DNA of 64,000 bases from Phymatolithon calcareum (GCA_977006965.1 OZ345376.1:1984001-2048000), one strand, 5' to 3'. Positions 1-11,880 are shown, counted from the stretch's first letter. Made by a program: numbers and translations. The notes: generated from the letters alone by a model not told the origin.

Positions 1-205
1 AACTTTTAAGGAAACACTGAGTAGACATTTTACTTCAAAAAATCTTGAAATTTTAATCCCCTTAACGTGCCAATCAGATGTCCAGAATGGCGATTTCTCT
101 GGCAATCACATCGCGAGAATGACGAGTTCCGTAATTCGCATCCCGGTATATACCATAATTGGTGGGCTCGCTCGCTCGCACGGTACCATAACTTTAGTTC
201 AAGTG
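1..205. repeat. direct repeat, left copy (partner at 9353-9552)
   Basis: The stretch beginning AACTTTTAAGGAAACACTGA recurs at 9353 with AACTTTTAAGGAAACATTGA and stays alignable through the CCAATCAGA..TCCAGAATGGCGATTTCTCT block to a shared GTATATACCATAA. The two copies bracket about 9.1 kb of decayed DNA. They may be terminal repeats of an old element or just two copies of a dispersed repeat. The left copy may begin before the window. Confidence 0.6.
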
Positions 206-379
206 AAGACACCTCAATGGTTGTTTATTTTCAAATATTGAATTGAAAATTATAGTACTTGGTACTTCGTTATTAATTCCCTACTTTTCAAAATAAAAGT
301 ATTTTGTAATTAGTTGGTTGCTTTTTACTATCGAAAATGATTGTACTTGGTAATAGGAGAGTGCATCATGCCGAAAGGT

Positions 380-1003
380 TTGCCTTAAGCCTAGTTACAC
401 GGAAGAAGTACCTTGAGCTCGCAGAGGAATACTACCTTGAGTTCGCAAAGGAATACCAAGGAAGAGAAGAAGATCTAGAGTAGGTATCGAAGGATATCGG
501 ACATCGCAGACGCGAAGAGCACCTTAACGAAGCTTTGCAAAAAGCGGGGGAAGGAATGGTATATAGAAAGCAACTCATAGAGGAGACGACAATAATATAG
601 AGTTTCTAAGAGTAGGGACGGACAGTTAAAATCCCGATTGACAAGCCGATTGAACTTCCAGGAGTGTTATATATAAGGGACAGAGCTGCGCGGTTAAGAT
701 GTCTCAGACTTCTTTTCAACAGAGCTCCTTTGCCGAGAAAATCAGTTCGCGCGAATAACTTTTGGATTGGTGCTGTGCTTGAGCTTGTTGTCCTTCAATG
801 CACACTAAGGTCTATGAAGATGGACCAAGAAATAGAGCATGAATGCAAAAGACTTACTCGAAGCTCAAAGGAAGAATAATTCGGATGGAGAAGATATTGG
901 GAGACTATTAGAGAGGTGACGATCGAAGACAGCGAGAAGCTTCGCTGTTATTCAAATTGAGGATTAGGAGCTTTCAAAATAAGTCAACAGATATCCCCCA
1001 TAA
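380..1003 (+). pseudogene. LINE relic (lineage D), C-terminal region and 3' end
   Basis: Decayed 3' part of a LINE whose better copy lies at 47165-48101. The frame at 664-879 contains RAARLRCLRLLFNRAPL and EIEHECKRLT, matching the post-RT C-terminal region of the intact copy (RTTRLRCLRLTFNRAPL, EIEFECKRLTG). Upstream, 380-660 is alignable only with frameshifts and stops (TAG near 480 and near 598). The 3' end at about 955-1003 has the lineage-typical tail, a GGAGCTTTCAAAATAA-like stretch followed by ATATCCCCC. Nothing here is likely to be expressed. Confidence 0.75.
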
Positions 1004-2288
1004 CCGGGGTGGAGCCTGATTGTAATCCGGCTTCACTACAATATTCCGTCCTCAATCGGACAAACTAGCAACGCAAGTTATCACATTTTCTCTCTCCCCA
1101 CCATTCCGATGCCACATCGGCTGAGACCGGAACAGAGAATGGCGCTCCACGCAATGTGATTGCACCGGTACCGAATAACTTGGTGAAAAGGAGTTGCGTG
1201 AGGAAGATGATGAGAAATACGGACGCATCCACTTGTGAAGGTGAAACTTGAGAGGGAAGAATCGCATTCGTCATAAGAACAGGCCCACCTTAATCCTGCT
1301 CCGTTCCGTTCCGACCGGTATATGCGAAAGCATCGCTGCTAGTGTTATGCTCACACCGCATGTTGGAACCTGTCCTTGTCCAATTTGTTCAAAACACGTA
1401 GCGGTGAATAAGGTTGTGGCGACTACTGCGGGGAGAGTGGGAGCAAGACTGCAGGTCGGGAGAAGCGCTAGGAAAAACTAAATATGCCCTTCTCCGCTTC
1501 GCAGTTGATACCGCCCCTAAGATCCGAGCTATGAAGCGTGCGGGTGTTACTCCGTTTCTTCCGCCAACGATATTTCACAGTAACTGATGTCGTACTTTTT
1601 GTACAGCCAAATAGTGCGATCATGAGGATGTTCTAGGGCACTGGATACTCTTTTTTCATTTGAGAATGCTTAAAAACTTAATACTATCGAGCTTCTATTT
1701 CAAAAGCGTAGTCCAGTTGGGAAAGAGTGTGGAACCGACGGGTCAAGTACTATAACGTCCCTTATAGTAGGAGGGCGACGAAAAGGAACCGTGGCCCTCT
1801 ACCGTGTATTTTCCACGGCAGTTCCAGAGTGTCTTTCACTAAAATAATGACAGAACCGTGAACTGAGTACAGATCACAGTGTACCGCAGCTCCGTGACGC
1901 TGGTCGTGCTCTTAAAGAGAGTAGATAATGTCCGAAGGGACGTTGCCTTGCATATAGTCAAATTCGAGCTCGCGAAAACAATTTCAGACTTTCCGGAAGA
2001 TGCGCACTCCGATATCGTGTAATGAAGGTCATTGCATGCTAAGGAATTAATTTTGCGCAGAACTGACTCGTTTTTCGATTTCAGGGACCACGTAACGGCA
2101 TCTCGGTCGACAATAGACGGTAGATAATCTTGATTTGAACGCGTCCCCGTCCTGTCCTCCTTCAGTCTTCACAAAAATGAGCCAGGATCCTAGCAACGTG
2201 TTTCTCGACTGCATGTTCGCCGAACACGGCCCAAAAACGCATAGGAACCCATGTGTAGCGACCCCCTCTCCCTCTGAGATTTCTGCGG

Positions 2289-2456
2289 AAGTTTAAAACA
2301 GCAGCCATGACGTCGTGTCGATCCTAAATTTCACTTACATCTTCTGAGCACACCTGCTCAGCACCTCCCTGAAGTCTGCTTCCGTGCATGTCCCGCCCGA
2401 GAGGTGTTTCCAGCAGTAGATGGACCGTATCGCAATTTTTTGCTGGTAAGAAAAGT
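2289..2456. repeat. dispersed direct repeat, copy 1 of 2
   Basis: Shares a long alignable block with 3014-3186, including GTCCCGCCCGAGAGGTGTTT and GTATCGCAATTTTTTGCT. The two copies are about 725 bp apart in the same orientation. Both keep short open stretches on the minus strand, which suggests an old duplicated coding fragment. No family was recognised. Confidence 0.7.
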
Positions 2457-2721
2457 AGACGTAGCCAGATGTGTACGCCCAGTGAGAACTCGGGGCTGGA
2501 CCCAATCTTTGTTTTCATGATAGCCCGATTCGCTACTAACCCTATTCAGACACCTAGCTACCTATTTATAGTCTTTTCAGATTTTGAAATAGAGCGAGGC
2601 TAAGCATTTGCCGTGCCCAGTACTTGTGCGGTAGTGCAAAATCAGAATCTGAAGTTCGACTCGCTCTCCATAAATCCGAAGCTGATGTCAATTTGCCATC
2701 ATAGGGCAACCGCACAATCGT

Positions 2722-2985
2722 GATCTATGAAACATCGAGCATAGCTCTTCGTATTGACGATGTCGGCAAAAGTCTTTGATTGTACGGCAAAAAATTGTGC
2801 TTTCTGAATACCATTTAGTGTCGTGCTGCCAACACGACCTCGTGCGTGTGTTCGCAGATATATTCCGTTTGGAATGAGAGGAAGCTTAATATTTTTTCTG
2901 CGAGTCTGTAAAAATCGCTCTGGTGCTTATTTTCGGTTATGAAGGCCAGATGAATAGCAATTGTGAAAGAGGCAAATATTGAGCT
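2722..2985. repeat. dispersed direct repeat, partner at 8545-8807
   Basis: Begins CGTGATCTATGAAACATCGA and is alignable for about 260 bp with 8545-8807, including AGATATATTCCGTTTGGAAT and TTCTGCGAGTCTGTAAAAAT. Same orientation, 5.8 kb apart. Unrecognised old element. Confidence 0.75.
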
Positions 2986-3013
2986 AGAGCGTCTTCCTGG
3001 GCCGCTGAGATTT

Positions 3014-3186
3014 ATGCGGAAGATTAGAACAGCGGCCATGAAGTCGTGTCGGTCTTCAATTTCACTTACATCTTTCTGAGAACACCTGCACAGCACCTCC
3101 CTTAAGTCTGTTTCCGTGCACGTCCCGCCCGAGAGGTGTTTCCGGCCGTAGACGGACAGTATCGCAATTTTTTGCTCGGAAGAAAT
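3014..3186. repeat. dispersed direct repeat, copy 2 of 2
   Basis: Second copy of the block described at 2289-2456; the two differ by scattered substitutions and single-base indels. Confidence 0.7.
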
Positions 3187-5118
3187 TGCCGATGAACAAA
3201 TTTACTATCACAGCTATCATTGGGGCCTTCCTGAAACAAAAAATAAGACGCGACGTATTTGGGGAGAGCGTGACTGATTTTTATGCTTTTTAACCACTGT
3301 GCGATCTGAAAAACAAAATTTTGCGCGCGTTATTGGTACTAAAGACAGTAATTCCCACCGGGGAAGTGGGTTAGAAGTTTCAACTTATAGCATTTTGGGT
3401 GTAATCAGTACATGCTGGCAATACGGTCGAGCCGTGCAAGCAGAACAGAAAATGGACACTCAGATCCAACACTATCCGAACATTCCGAGCCACATCTCTC
3501 ATTTCATTCTCACACAGGCACGTGAGAGCATGAGAGTGGCTTTTGCTGTGCTTTTCGGGACGTTTATTTGTTCAATTTGAGGGCGACTCTGTTGGAATGG
3601 ACCGAATTCTTACCACGTTTATGCCACAACTTAGCGCAGATGTTAACAGTCTGTTTGGGGTTGAGTAGGATCTCAAAATTCCTCTTTACCGATGTTTGGT
3701 TCCTGGTAGATGACCGGACGAATACAGGACAAAATTTTAAAGACGCCACAAATGACTTACAGTTTGGATCTTCTCCTAAACAACAGCTACTGATGTGCTT
3801 AATCGTCACAGTCGAGAGTATATCCCATAGTATCCGTCGTGGGAGTGTGTGCAGCGGCTGAGAGCCGATTTAAATGTTCGTTTTTCAAGAGCAACCATTC
3901 CTTGAGCATCTGTTTATTCATTCTACTATTAGACAATCACATGACGTTCGTAAAATAGGATTGAAGCCAAGAGCTTCAAAGCTCAATTTTTCATGTTGAG
4001 GGAAACAATCATCATTTCTGCTCTGCACGCTCATTCCGCTCTTCCTCTCTCTGTTCGGCACGATTTTTGCGCTCTGCTTCTCGCCGGTTTTGATCATGAA
4101 CTACCTGTAACTGGAGAAGACTGGTCAACTCTCCACTATCGCTAGTTTATCTTCGAATTGCGGATTGCCGTCGATGCACCAAGGGACGCAGGAGGGCCTG
4201 ATGTATCTCTCGCGACGAATTGTTCCCGTTTTTACGCTCATGCAAGGATACGTCATCATCATTATTTTCGCCATATTCGTCGTCAATGCCTTCAGTGAGT
4301 TCTCAGATCCTGTGCGGCGCTCGTGCAGAACAATAGGAGAGAAAGGGGGCGCTTATGAGGCAATAGCACGAAGTAGACATGGTTGGAAGCACAAGTTAAA
4401 TCCTAGCAGCTTTGTCTACTGCCCATTTCGGAGAGCGGGTTGATCGAACGCGAATAGGTGATTGAATGGGGTGGAGATGCATGAGCATGGAAAGAGAAAG
4501 TTTCAGGGAATGGAGTGCCAGCTGTTCCCAATTCACTTTAAATCTCGTGTTTGGTCGGTTCCAAATTTTTCTCACTAGGAGATGGCTCTAGTGAGAAAAA
4601 CTGCGTTTGGGACTACACAAAACGTGACAGGTGCCCAAAAAGTGACAGGTTTTGTACGCACAAATCCCGTTCTTGTGTTTTCAGGAAGGCCCCAGTTGGG
4701 ACAATAGAGAATCGTGCAGATGAGTCTAATTATATCAGAATATCAGTACGCAGCTTCTTAGACAATGAGCGCTCTACAGGCGCCACTTTCTTCACGTAAA
4801 TCATGCGCGCTTCTATATGCCAACTCTTCACATAAAAAGCACCGACGATGTTGAAGAAAACAACGACATTGTGATTCTCAACTTCTGCAACGCTGGAAAT
4901 TCCAACCCCTGACTCGTTATGAACTAGCGGTGCAGGAATTGGATAAAACGAAAAAGGTTTCTTAATATTGGACACCTTTTCGAGAATCAAGAAGGCAATA
5001 GACGGATTCCTCTGTTTATACATGGACGCAGCATTGTTGTATATCTGGAAGTTCGTGATAGAGGGGCCTGGGAAATCATTTTTATGGTTAGATAGTTGAG
5101 ACTTCAAAGTTGTTATAC

Positions 5119-5142
5119 CTGTGGAAAAACGAAATCACTTAC
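5119..5142 (-). other. candidate 24-nt intron
   Basis: Read on the minus strand the segment starts GTAAGTG and ends TTTCCACAG, a good match to GT-AG splice consensus at both ends. Removing it joins ..EIFKH-G-ITTLKSQ.. in frame with the 4730-5107 block. The length is extremely short for most lineages, so chance is a serious alternative. Confidence 0.3.
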
Positions 5143-5987
5143 CATGTTTGAAGATTTCGACGTCTCTATCCGCCTTTGGCAATCAGACCCAGATTTGGAG
5201 AATCATTGAATAACTGTCTCCTTGTGGAGAGAGCATCGTGTGCAGCTAGAAGATCATCTGAAGGTGGTTTCAATATGAGCCTGTAGCGATCAAGCCGGCC
5301 AAACTGGAGGTGGCGTTCAGTAAACAAATCACTAAAAAGAGTAGCATCAGTCGCCTCTCCTTTCATATTGATCGCTGTCTGCATCTCCAAGCATGAACTC
5401 ACACATCGCTGAAGGGTAATGGCGAAGATGCTCTGGCGTCATTTCCATCAACTTCTAAACAAATATGTCAACCTTGAATTGATCCGGAACAGAGGAAACA
5501 GTGGAACCTCCAGAAATCATGTCCGCATTAGAAGCTGCTACAGCATCAGTTTGAATTGCGCTGGTGATGGTTTTGGGTGCGGCCCGAGTGACAGTGTGTG
5601 GTAATGCCGTTGTGCAAACTGCTGGGGACATGGTAATGTTTTCCTAACTTGTCGGGAGAGTCTTCATCGTCCACTTGGACGGTCTTGCACTGCCAGAAAT
5701 CCTTAGTCTTACCTTGCGCATGTTAGGTAGCATAGATTAGTACTAAGTAACTATACTGCCATCATGTAAATACTATTTATCTAAAACCTCGTGGAAAAAG
5801 CTTAGTGGAATGTCATTGAAGGATAGCCATCAACGTCTTTAAAGATTTGATTAAACTTGTGAGAACGGCATAGCGTAGATGTTTGGATATCAACATCCCC
5901 CGTGATATCAAGTTCCAGAAGAAATACATTTGTGCCAGAGCTCATATAAAGTCAACTTTTTGACACTGTGGGTTCGCGGGTCTCGAC

Positions 5988-6396
5988 ATTTGTGATAGTT
6001 CCAGACGAGATTTCGCTCATTTACATTTCGAGCTTCAGGGTCTCCACCAGAAGACCAGCTTCGTGTGGACAACCTTCGCTTTTTGCACTTTAATTTCAAC
6101 TAGAGAGATTAAGAAAAATCTCCACGCCAAGGCGCAGCACTTCAAAAAAGGCAGATATAGTGGTTACGAGCAGCTGGGACCTTAGCTAGCACGATATCAA
6201 ATATTGGTAAATAGAGGGCTGAGGTAGTGGAAGATCTCAATATTTGCACTCGGGACTATCCTCCCCATCATCTGTTCATCTTTGATCTCATGTACACCCT
6301 TCTTTCAAGTTTAAGAGTCAAATGAGTTATAATAGGGAATAGGGGCTGCTTCCCTAATGGGTGCTTCTGAGCTGTACGAAGGTGCTCGATAGTGTT
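5988..6396. repeat. two-part repeat (Y then X), partner at 8841-9230 in order X then Y
   Basis: Part Y (5988-6266) matches 8952-9230 at the same length of 279 bp, including GAGAGATTAAGAAAAA and GTGGTTACGAGCAGCTG. Part X (6278-6396) matches 8841-8955, including AGGGAATAGGGGCTGCTTC. The order of the two parts is swapped between the two places, as expected from a permuted or formerly tandem unit. Confidence 0.75.
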
Positions 6397-7864
6397 TACT
6401 TCTGCTTCTATCCTTTGCACTAGGGACGAAAATACTATATCACCGGGCAGCTGGATAGCTCTCTAGGCTGTTTGCCCCGTTCCCTCATGTGAATGAGGAA
6501 TTTACGATAGGTATTTGATCTTTCAGCACTACGATTTCAATATAATTTTTGGGCAATATGTTTTGTTCGGACTTGGGTGCTTTAATGTCGAGAGAATATC
6601 TTTTTTGCTGTCTTTCCGGGACTAGGTAGCCCTGTATTCCGTTCTCCTTCGTCTTCTAATCTATAAATATATCACTAGTCAGGCTGCCCGAATAACCAGA
6701 TCCTCTGCCCAGATAACGTCTGGGAGGTCGTTCTGAACGTTAATACCACCAAGATCTGATTGAAACCTCCCATGAAAGTTGTCATAAACGATATTGAGTG
6801 CCAACAATGCTCTTCTGGGCCGATCCACAGACCCCACAGCTAGGTTTCTCATAATTGCTACATTGCTCAGAAAGAGCGCCTGCCCTGAATCGTCATAAAC
6901 TACGAACACACAGGGCTCTGCGGCGCAAGTTCAACCGCTTTCTTCGCGAAAGGTGCTGCTCCTGATGATGCAGATAGTTTCACAGGAGATTTTTTTAAAT
7001 ACACAGCGCTCCCGTAATGCCCTACAGCAATTTACATATAGGCAATGAGAGGAAGGGCAGATTGAATATTTGTTTTCAGTGCATTACATAAGACTGATAA
7101 AGAGAGCGCCGTAGATCCCTGCAATTGAAATGATTATGAGACGTTTGTATGTCTCCGTATAGAGCGCTGTCTAAGATCATTCGTGATACCGACATGGTGG
7201 TGGAGAATCTCAAAGCTTCCTCTATAGGTTCAGACATATTTGCATTTTGAGATCTGTTCCTGCTTGAAAGCCGCCAAGATACTCATCTAGCAGATGCCAA
7301 GTAACCAAATTGAGATCAAATGGGGCTTGCGATTGATCACATAGCGTATATAACGAGAAAGATTTTAAATGAACTGTCTTGAAACACTCTTGACAATGTC
7401 CTTGGGGTATCACTCTGTATTGCGCGTATGCTTTAGCAACACCATCGCCAACTTCGCCTACTGACGGATATGCTCACCGCTGCGCAGAGAGTGATTTGCG
7501 CCGCTCCGTAGCTGCAGTTTGCCGGAGTTGGTTTTTTCCGTCCCTCATTCGGTTGTGGAGTCATCTTTTGCCCCTGGGCCAGCATCGTTGGGCTGTAAAC
7601 ACACTTTCTATCCTGGTCTGCGAAGCAGTTTTAACGCTGGCCTCAGGATCGTGCTTCTAGAATCGGCATGGCTCTTATATTTTCAAACTTCCTTTCTCAT
7701 TTCCTGATTTGCCCGACGTAGCGCGCCTCCTTCAACTTTCGAAAAAAACACTTGGCTTTAAAGTTTCCCCGTCTCTCCTCCTGAACGGTACGCAAGGTAT
7801 ATCGGGGGTGCAGAGTAAGTCGAAGAAATTGTAGTTTAGTTTAATTATCAGATAGAGACCGGCA

Positions 7865-8540
7865 CGGTCAGCACCATGAAGCTCGGCAAGCGCCAGCCGG
7901 TTTGCTTCCACTTTTTCTATTCACAAACAACAAACACCGCAGTCCATCCGTGCGACTCCGGACACGACACGATTACTGCGACTAAGTGGCGGCGCTAATC
8001 GCTCCCAGCGCGGCAGCGGGTGGGGTCGATTGCAATATGATAGAATGCAGCCACCAGGGAGTCAGACTGGCGCTCGCGCCGACAAGGCATACATTTGCAG
8101 TGCGGAGGAGCACGGCGCGGCAGCCTGGCGGTTTGTTTGCAGAGGGCGACGGCGTTGTATGGGGCAAACAGAAAGTTCGCGGTAGTCGGATGGCCAATTT
8201 GGCACCGGGAGCAAAACGTCATTAATTTCCAACAGTGTGTCCAGGCGCGCACCAAGGCGGACGATGAAGTACAGCGACGGCGGTGTTGACGCATGCATGG
8301 CCGGAGGTTTAGGGAAGCGCAGCGGTTAGGCGGACGATGCAGAACAGCGGGGGCTGCGTTGAGGCATGCCTCACGGACGGCGTCGGACAGTAGTCTATTG
8401 ATTTTCCATTGTCAAACGGCCAACCGGACCTGTAGTCGGGACCACCCCGGGCCAGTACGCCCTTGTAGACGACACGGCACTGCCAATTGGTGGACAATTA
8501 AGGTACACTGGTTGGTGGGTAGAAATGTCAAGGACAGACC
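7865..8540. other. GC-rich patch with imperfect tandem repeat
   Basis: Clearly richer in G+C than its surroundings, so frames stay open on both strands; I do not call genes here. An imperfect 75-bp direct repeat is visible: AGGCGGACGATGAAGTACAG at about 8252 and AGGCGGACGATGCAGAACAG at about 8327, each followed by a GCATGC-containing segment. Possibly foreign or a regulatory island; the function is unknown. Confidence 0.4.
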
Positions 8541-8544
8541 ACAA

Positions 8545-8807
8545 TCGTGATCTATGAAACATCGAGCTTAGCTCTTCGTATTGACGATGTCAGCAAAAGT
8601 GTGAGATTGAACGGCAAAAAAATGTGCTTTCTGAATACCATACAGTGTCGTGCTGCCAACTCGATCTCGTGCGTATGCTCGCAGATATATTCCGTTTGGA
8701 ATGAGAGAAAGGGTAAGATTTTTTCTGCGAGTCTGTAAAAATCGCTCTGGTGCACATTTTAGGCTATCAAGGCCAGATGAACGGTGAAAGAGGCTAATAT
8801 TGAACTA
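8545..8807. repeat. dispersed direct repeat, partner at 2722-2985
   Basis: See the partner entry. The copy lies directly downstream of the GC-rich patch. Confidence 0.75.
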
Positions 8808-8840
8808 GGTGCATGTAAAAGGTTGAGCTTCGCAATAGCT

Positions 8841-9230
8841 CATCTTTGATCTCATTTACGCCTTTCTTTCAAGTTTGGGAGTCGAATGAATCATAACAGG
8901 GAATAGGGGCTGCTTCTTTAGTGGTTGCTTCTGAGCTGTACGAATGTGTTCATTTGTGGCAGTCCCCGACGATATTTCGCTCATTTACACTTCGAGCTTC
9001 GAGGTCTCCACCAGATGACCAGCTCCGTGTGGACAACCTTCGCTTTTGGCACTTTACTTTGAACTAGAGAGATTAAGAAAAAACTCCACGTCAAGGCCCA
9101 GCACTTCAAAAAAGGCAGACATAGTGGTTACGAGCAGCTGCGACCTTAGCTAGCACGATATCAAAGATTGGTAAATAGAGGGCTGAGGTAGTGGAAGATC
9201 TCAATATTTGCACTGGGGACTATCCTCCCC
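8841..9230. repeat. two-part repeat (X then Y), partner at 5988-6396
   Basis: X part 8841-8955, Y part 8952-9230; the arrangement is permuted relative to the partner. Confidence 0.75.
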
Positions 9231-9352
9231 CTTCATCTGCACGGACAGACTTTCATACGTCTGTCCGTGAATTTTAAAATTATGGATTCTACAAAACGAC
9301 ATCATCCTGCAGAATTCGTGAAAGGTACATGGGAAAAACTGACAAAATGAAC

Positions 9353-9552
9353 TTTTAAGGAAACATTGAGGAGATATTTTGTTTTAAAAAATCTTGAAAT
9401 TTTAATCCCCCTTAACGTGCCAATCAGAAGTCCAGAATGGCGATTTCTCTGCCAATCACATTCCGGGATTGCTGAGTTACGGAAAATTACGGAAAAATCG
9501 CCCCTACACATCTCTGTATATACCATAACTAAAGTTATGGAACTAAAGTTAT
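9353..9552. repeat. direct repeat, right copy (partner at 1-205)
   Basis: Matches the first 205 bp of the window. It ends next to a short inverted/direct motif (ATAACTAAAGTTATGGAACT), immediately before the first tandem unit begins at about 9553 with TTTTCACATCGCGTGAAAAG. Confidence 0.6.
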
Positions 9553-9659
9553 GGAATTTTCACATCGCGTGAAAAGCTTCATAGAGATTATATGGACCCA
9601 TTTCAGGAAGGCAGTATGAAAACCGGTTTGCGTTACTCCCCCCCATAACATTCCCGTGG

Positions 9660-9721
9660 TCAAACCCTCCCTTTTGAGCTGCCCCGTTACTCCAAGGTGA
9701 GTCTTTGGGATCTCTCAAAAT
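9660..9721 (+). pseudogene. LINE lineage D 3'-end scrap
   Basis: Contains GAGCTGCCCCGTTACTCCAA followed by GGTGAGTCTTTGGGATCTCT and a CAAAAT tail. This is the 3' terminus of the LINE at 47165-48101 read in the opposite orientation. It continues after hAT-1 at 11052 (CTCAAAATAAACTCATC..ATATCCC). The same scrap lies at 35425-35490 and 56670-56750. Confidence 0.7.
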
Positions 9722-11051
9722 CAGGGGTAGGAGCAATATAATTGGAGAGAATTGGAAACAAATCGTACGCCAAAATATATATTGCAATTATTCTTGCCAC
9801 GAAAATTAAAAATTACTATTGCTATTCTTTGTCTTAGCAATAATTGCAATAATGCCAATTAATTGCAATTAATTTAAGATTTCTCCCGGTTTTTACATTC
9901 CTCTATTAATTGGACCCTCTGCACGCTCGAGCAGCCTGGGAGACTAGATGCTGATCCCAAAATCGGCTGTTTACTTTCAAAAACAAAAGTGACTCGAAAA
10001 GCACGAGTTCAAGCCTGGAGCGTTGATCAGTAAGGACATACTTCGCAAGACTCCATAGTCGTTCTACATCAGCAGTGGAAGCCAAAAGAAAATCACAATT
10101 GATGTACTCCTCTTCATGAGAACTGTCGTCTCCAGCAATAAGTATGTCTTCAATGCCATCAGGAGCAATCCGTTGCGGAATATGGTGATTCTCGACTAAT
10201 TCATGCAACAATCCTTGACAGGCACCACGTTCTTCAGCCGTCATAGTATGCGTCCTCCTTTGCTGTATTTTCACGACACTAGATTCAAAATGAAGATCTG
10301 ACACAATGGCACTGGTTGCAGAAATGTACTGAGTTCCGAGTCCGCAAACTCCAAGTGGGCTCTGATCGGTGTTAGGATAATCAAGCTGGATAAGTCAATT
10401 CAGCATGGCTCGCCCCTTCGACAGGCGAATTCCCTACTCCTGAAGTTTCTTAGTTACCTTGTTTATAACTTCAAACATGCAAGTGTACCTTTGCACACGA
10501 CGTGCAAAGCTTGCACTATCATTAAGGATCATGTCACAGTCCGGATTGTTACTGATCTCAGAAAGCTGTGGCCAATCCTAAGGAATCGTTCAAACATGTA
10601 AAACAATCCGGACCAGCGAGTCTTTTTGGCTTGAGAGGTTTCAGATCAGTGAGGTTTCTAAGAGCAGCAGCGCTCTTGATCTTGCGCTTGGCTTACAGCA
10701 TAGTATCCTCCATGCTTTCATTGACAGCTGACAGATGACTGCAATATGTAGGCAGGCGGTTTGCAAAACTAGCATCTTAGTAGACTGGCAGGTGAGGGTC
10801 GTCTGGCGATAGTCGCCCAGCGATAGTCGCCAGGTGTCAGCAGAAGCATTCGTTTGTCTTGGTGGTAACCGTCAACAACAAAGAAGCAATTAATTGGAAT
10901 TAATTGGAGAATGTTTACGGCAACAAATAAATTATTGCAATTATTCAGAGAAGAAAAATTAATAATTGGAATTGAAGGGTTTTCAAAAATTAAGTATTGC
11001 ATTGCACTAATTGCAATTAATTTTTTTCCAATTAATTTTATCGCACCCCTG
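9722..11051. mobile_element. hAT-1: hAT-type DNA transposon, degenerate
   Basis: Bounded by a perfect 8-bp target duplication CTCAAAAT (9714-9721 and 11052-11059); the empty site is seen in unit 2 (CTCAAAATAAACTCATC). The ends begin CAGGGGTAGGAG and, read inwards from the right, CAGGGGTGCGAT, so the terminal inverted repeat is CAGGGGT plus a looser match. Length 1330 bp. Inside is a decayed C-terminal half of a hAT transposase on the minus strand. The interior near both ends is AT-rich with many AATTAATTGC-like motifs, possible transposase-binding repeats. Confidence 0.92.
9906..10700 (-). pseudogene. hAT transposase fragment (C-terminal half)
   Basis: The open frame 9906-10304 carries the hAT C-terminal dimerisation region (YINCDFLLASTADVERLWSL and LFLKVNSRFWD), equivalent to FILPTTNIVERFFSKAG in the intact transposase at 15208-16755. 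Upstream to about 10700, frameshifted pieces such as LRNLTDLKPLKPKR and DCDMILNDSASFARRVQRYT align with the central region of hAT transposases. The N-terminal BED finger and the first catalytic Asp region are missing, so the element is non-autonomous. Confidence 0.8.
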
Positions 11052-11218
11052 CTCAAAATAAACTCATCAAATATCCCCTGTATTATTCTTTGCGTCGGTA
11101 TCAAAAACATAAACATTATTCAATCAAGTGCCGTGCCCAGGATGTGCGAAAGTATTCTCAAATTAAATATTCTGCGCCCTTTATAAATTCGTGAAATTGA
11201 TACTTATCCTCTATCCAT

Positions 11219-11524
11219 TCATCCATCCAATTCGTATCCGTGAAAGTGAGGATATTCAAATTTCGAGGATCTAGTAAGACTAAAAGACCGCGAAGGTTGG
11301 AACGGAAAATGGTTGATCTGGACCAAACGAGCATTGACTGTATTTAGCTTTTTTGTAAGTATCATCAGCACCAGCAAAAGCAAGATCACCAATTGACCTG
11401 AACCATGCATGACAGGAAACCGCAGGCGAAGCCCACCCACATCATGCTCTGCTATAGTAAGTCCTGTGGTCATCAACACGCAGGAACTGCACAAAGAGAC
11501 ACCATGAACTAACGTAACCATCAC
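11219..11524 (-). CDS. small single-span membrane protein, unit 1 copy
   Basis: Unrecognised 101-residue frame. Its first half is conserved in all three units (35569-35886, 56889-57167): MVTLVHGVSLCSSC at the N terminus and a hydrophobic stretch GQLVILLLLVLM at about residues 43-54 followed by TKK, consistent with one membrane span with a cytosolic basic flank. A 49-bp segment present only in unit 1 (within about 11268-11320) shifts the frame and gives a different C terminus from unit 2. The unit-2 version, rich in Asp, Glu and Trp after the span, may be ancestral. No domain was recognised. It is unclear whether the gene is expressed. Confidence 0.4.
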   Translation of the reverse strand: MMVTLVHGVSLCSSCVLMTTGLTIAEHDVGGLRLRFPVMHGSGQLVILLLLVLMILTKKLNTVNARLVQINHFPFQPSRSFSLTRSSKFEYPHFHGYELDG

Positions 11525-11880
11525 TGAGCAGAGAACATGGACCTAATAATACTGATTGCGGTGCTTGTAATAGATAACGATGAGAGCGTGGAGTATCTAT
11601 ACAGCATCAACAGAAAGTAAGAGAAGTCCTCTCTACGACTTCAAGTTTGTGTGCATCTGTCAACTTGAGAAGAAACGTGAAAGCAAGGCTAGGTGAAGAA
11701 GAAAGCAGAACAAGTTCCAAAATAAATTTAATTTCTTTTTCATGAAGTGCTCATGTTATATCAGTCCCGTTCAGATAACGAGAAAACTCTTTGGTTGTAA
11801 TGAGGATAGCGCATTTTTCTTCATTCATCCTGCTCTCAAATGACTGCTAAAGGAGATACAAACAGAATTAAGCAAAACGA

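Larger units (their letters stand above)
1004..4729. other. no gene recognised; decayed DNA with dispersed repeats
   Basis: I see no supportable gene. Short open frames occur on both strands (for example 1248-1481 with a C-P-C-P-I-C cluster), but none has a recognisable domain, promoter and poly(A) set, or a conserved copy elsewhere in the window. Two repeat families (2289-2456 with 3014-3186, and 2722-2985) are listed separately. Confidence 0.5.
4730..7446 (-). pseudogene. unidentified decayed (possibly multi-exon) gene
   Basis: On the minus strand four open blocks with protein-like composition follow one another. 7222-7446 contains a GHCQECF motif. 6679-6915 contains VYDDSGQALF and ends LPDVIWAEDLVIRAA. 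5166-5402 contains RYRLILKPPSDDLLAAHD. 4730-5107 contains FQIYNNAASMYKQRNPSIAF. The last two can be joined in frame through a potential 24-nt intron (5119-5142), although one further frameshift near 5180 is then still needed. I recognise no domain. It could be a real spliced gene from an organism with tiny introns, a decayed element gene, or chance. Part of the upstream sequence (5988-6396) is repeated at 8841-9230, which argues for a mobile or repetitive origin. Confidence 0.3.

Noticed and set aside
7982-8298. Several overlapping Ala/Arg-rich frames on both strands
   Set aside because: High G+C lowers the stop frequency; no domain, signal or conservation was found.
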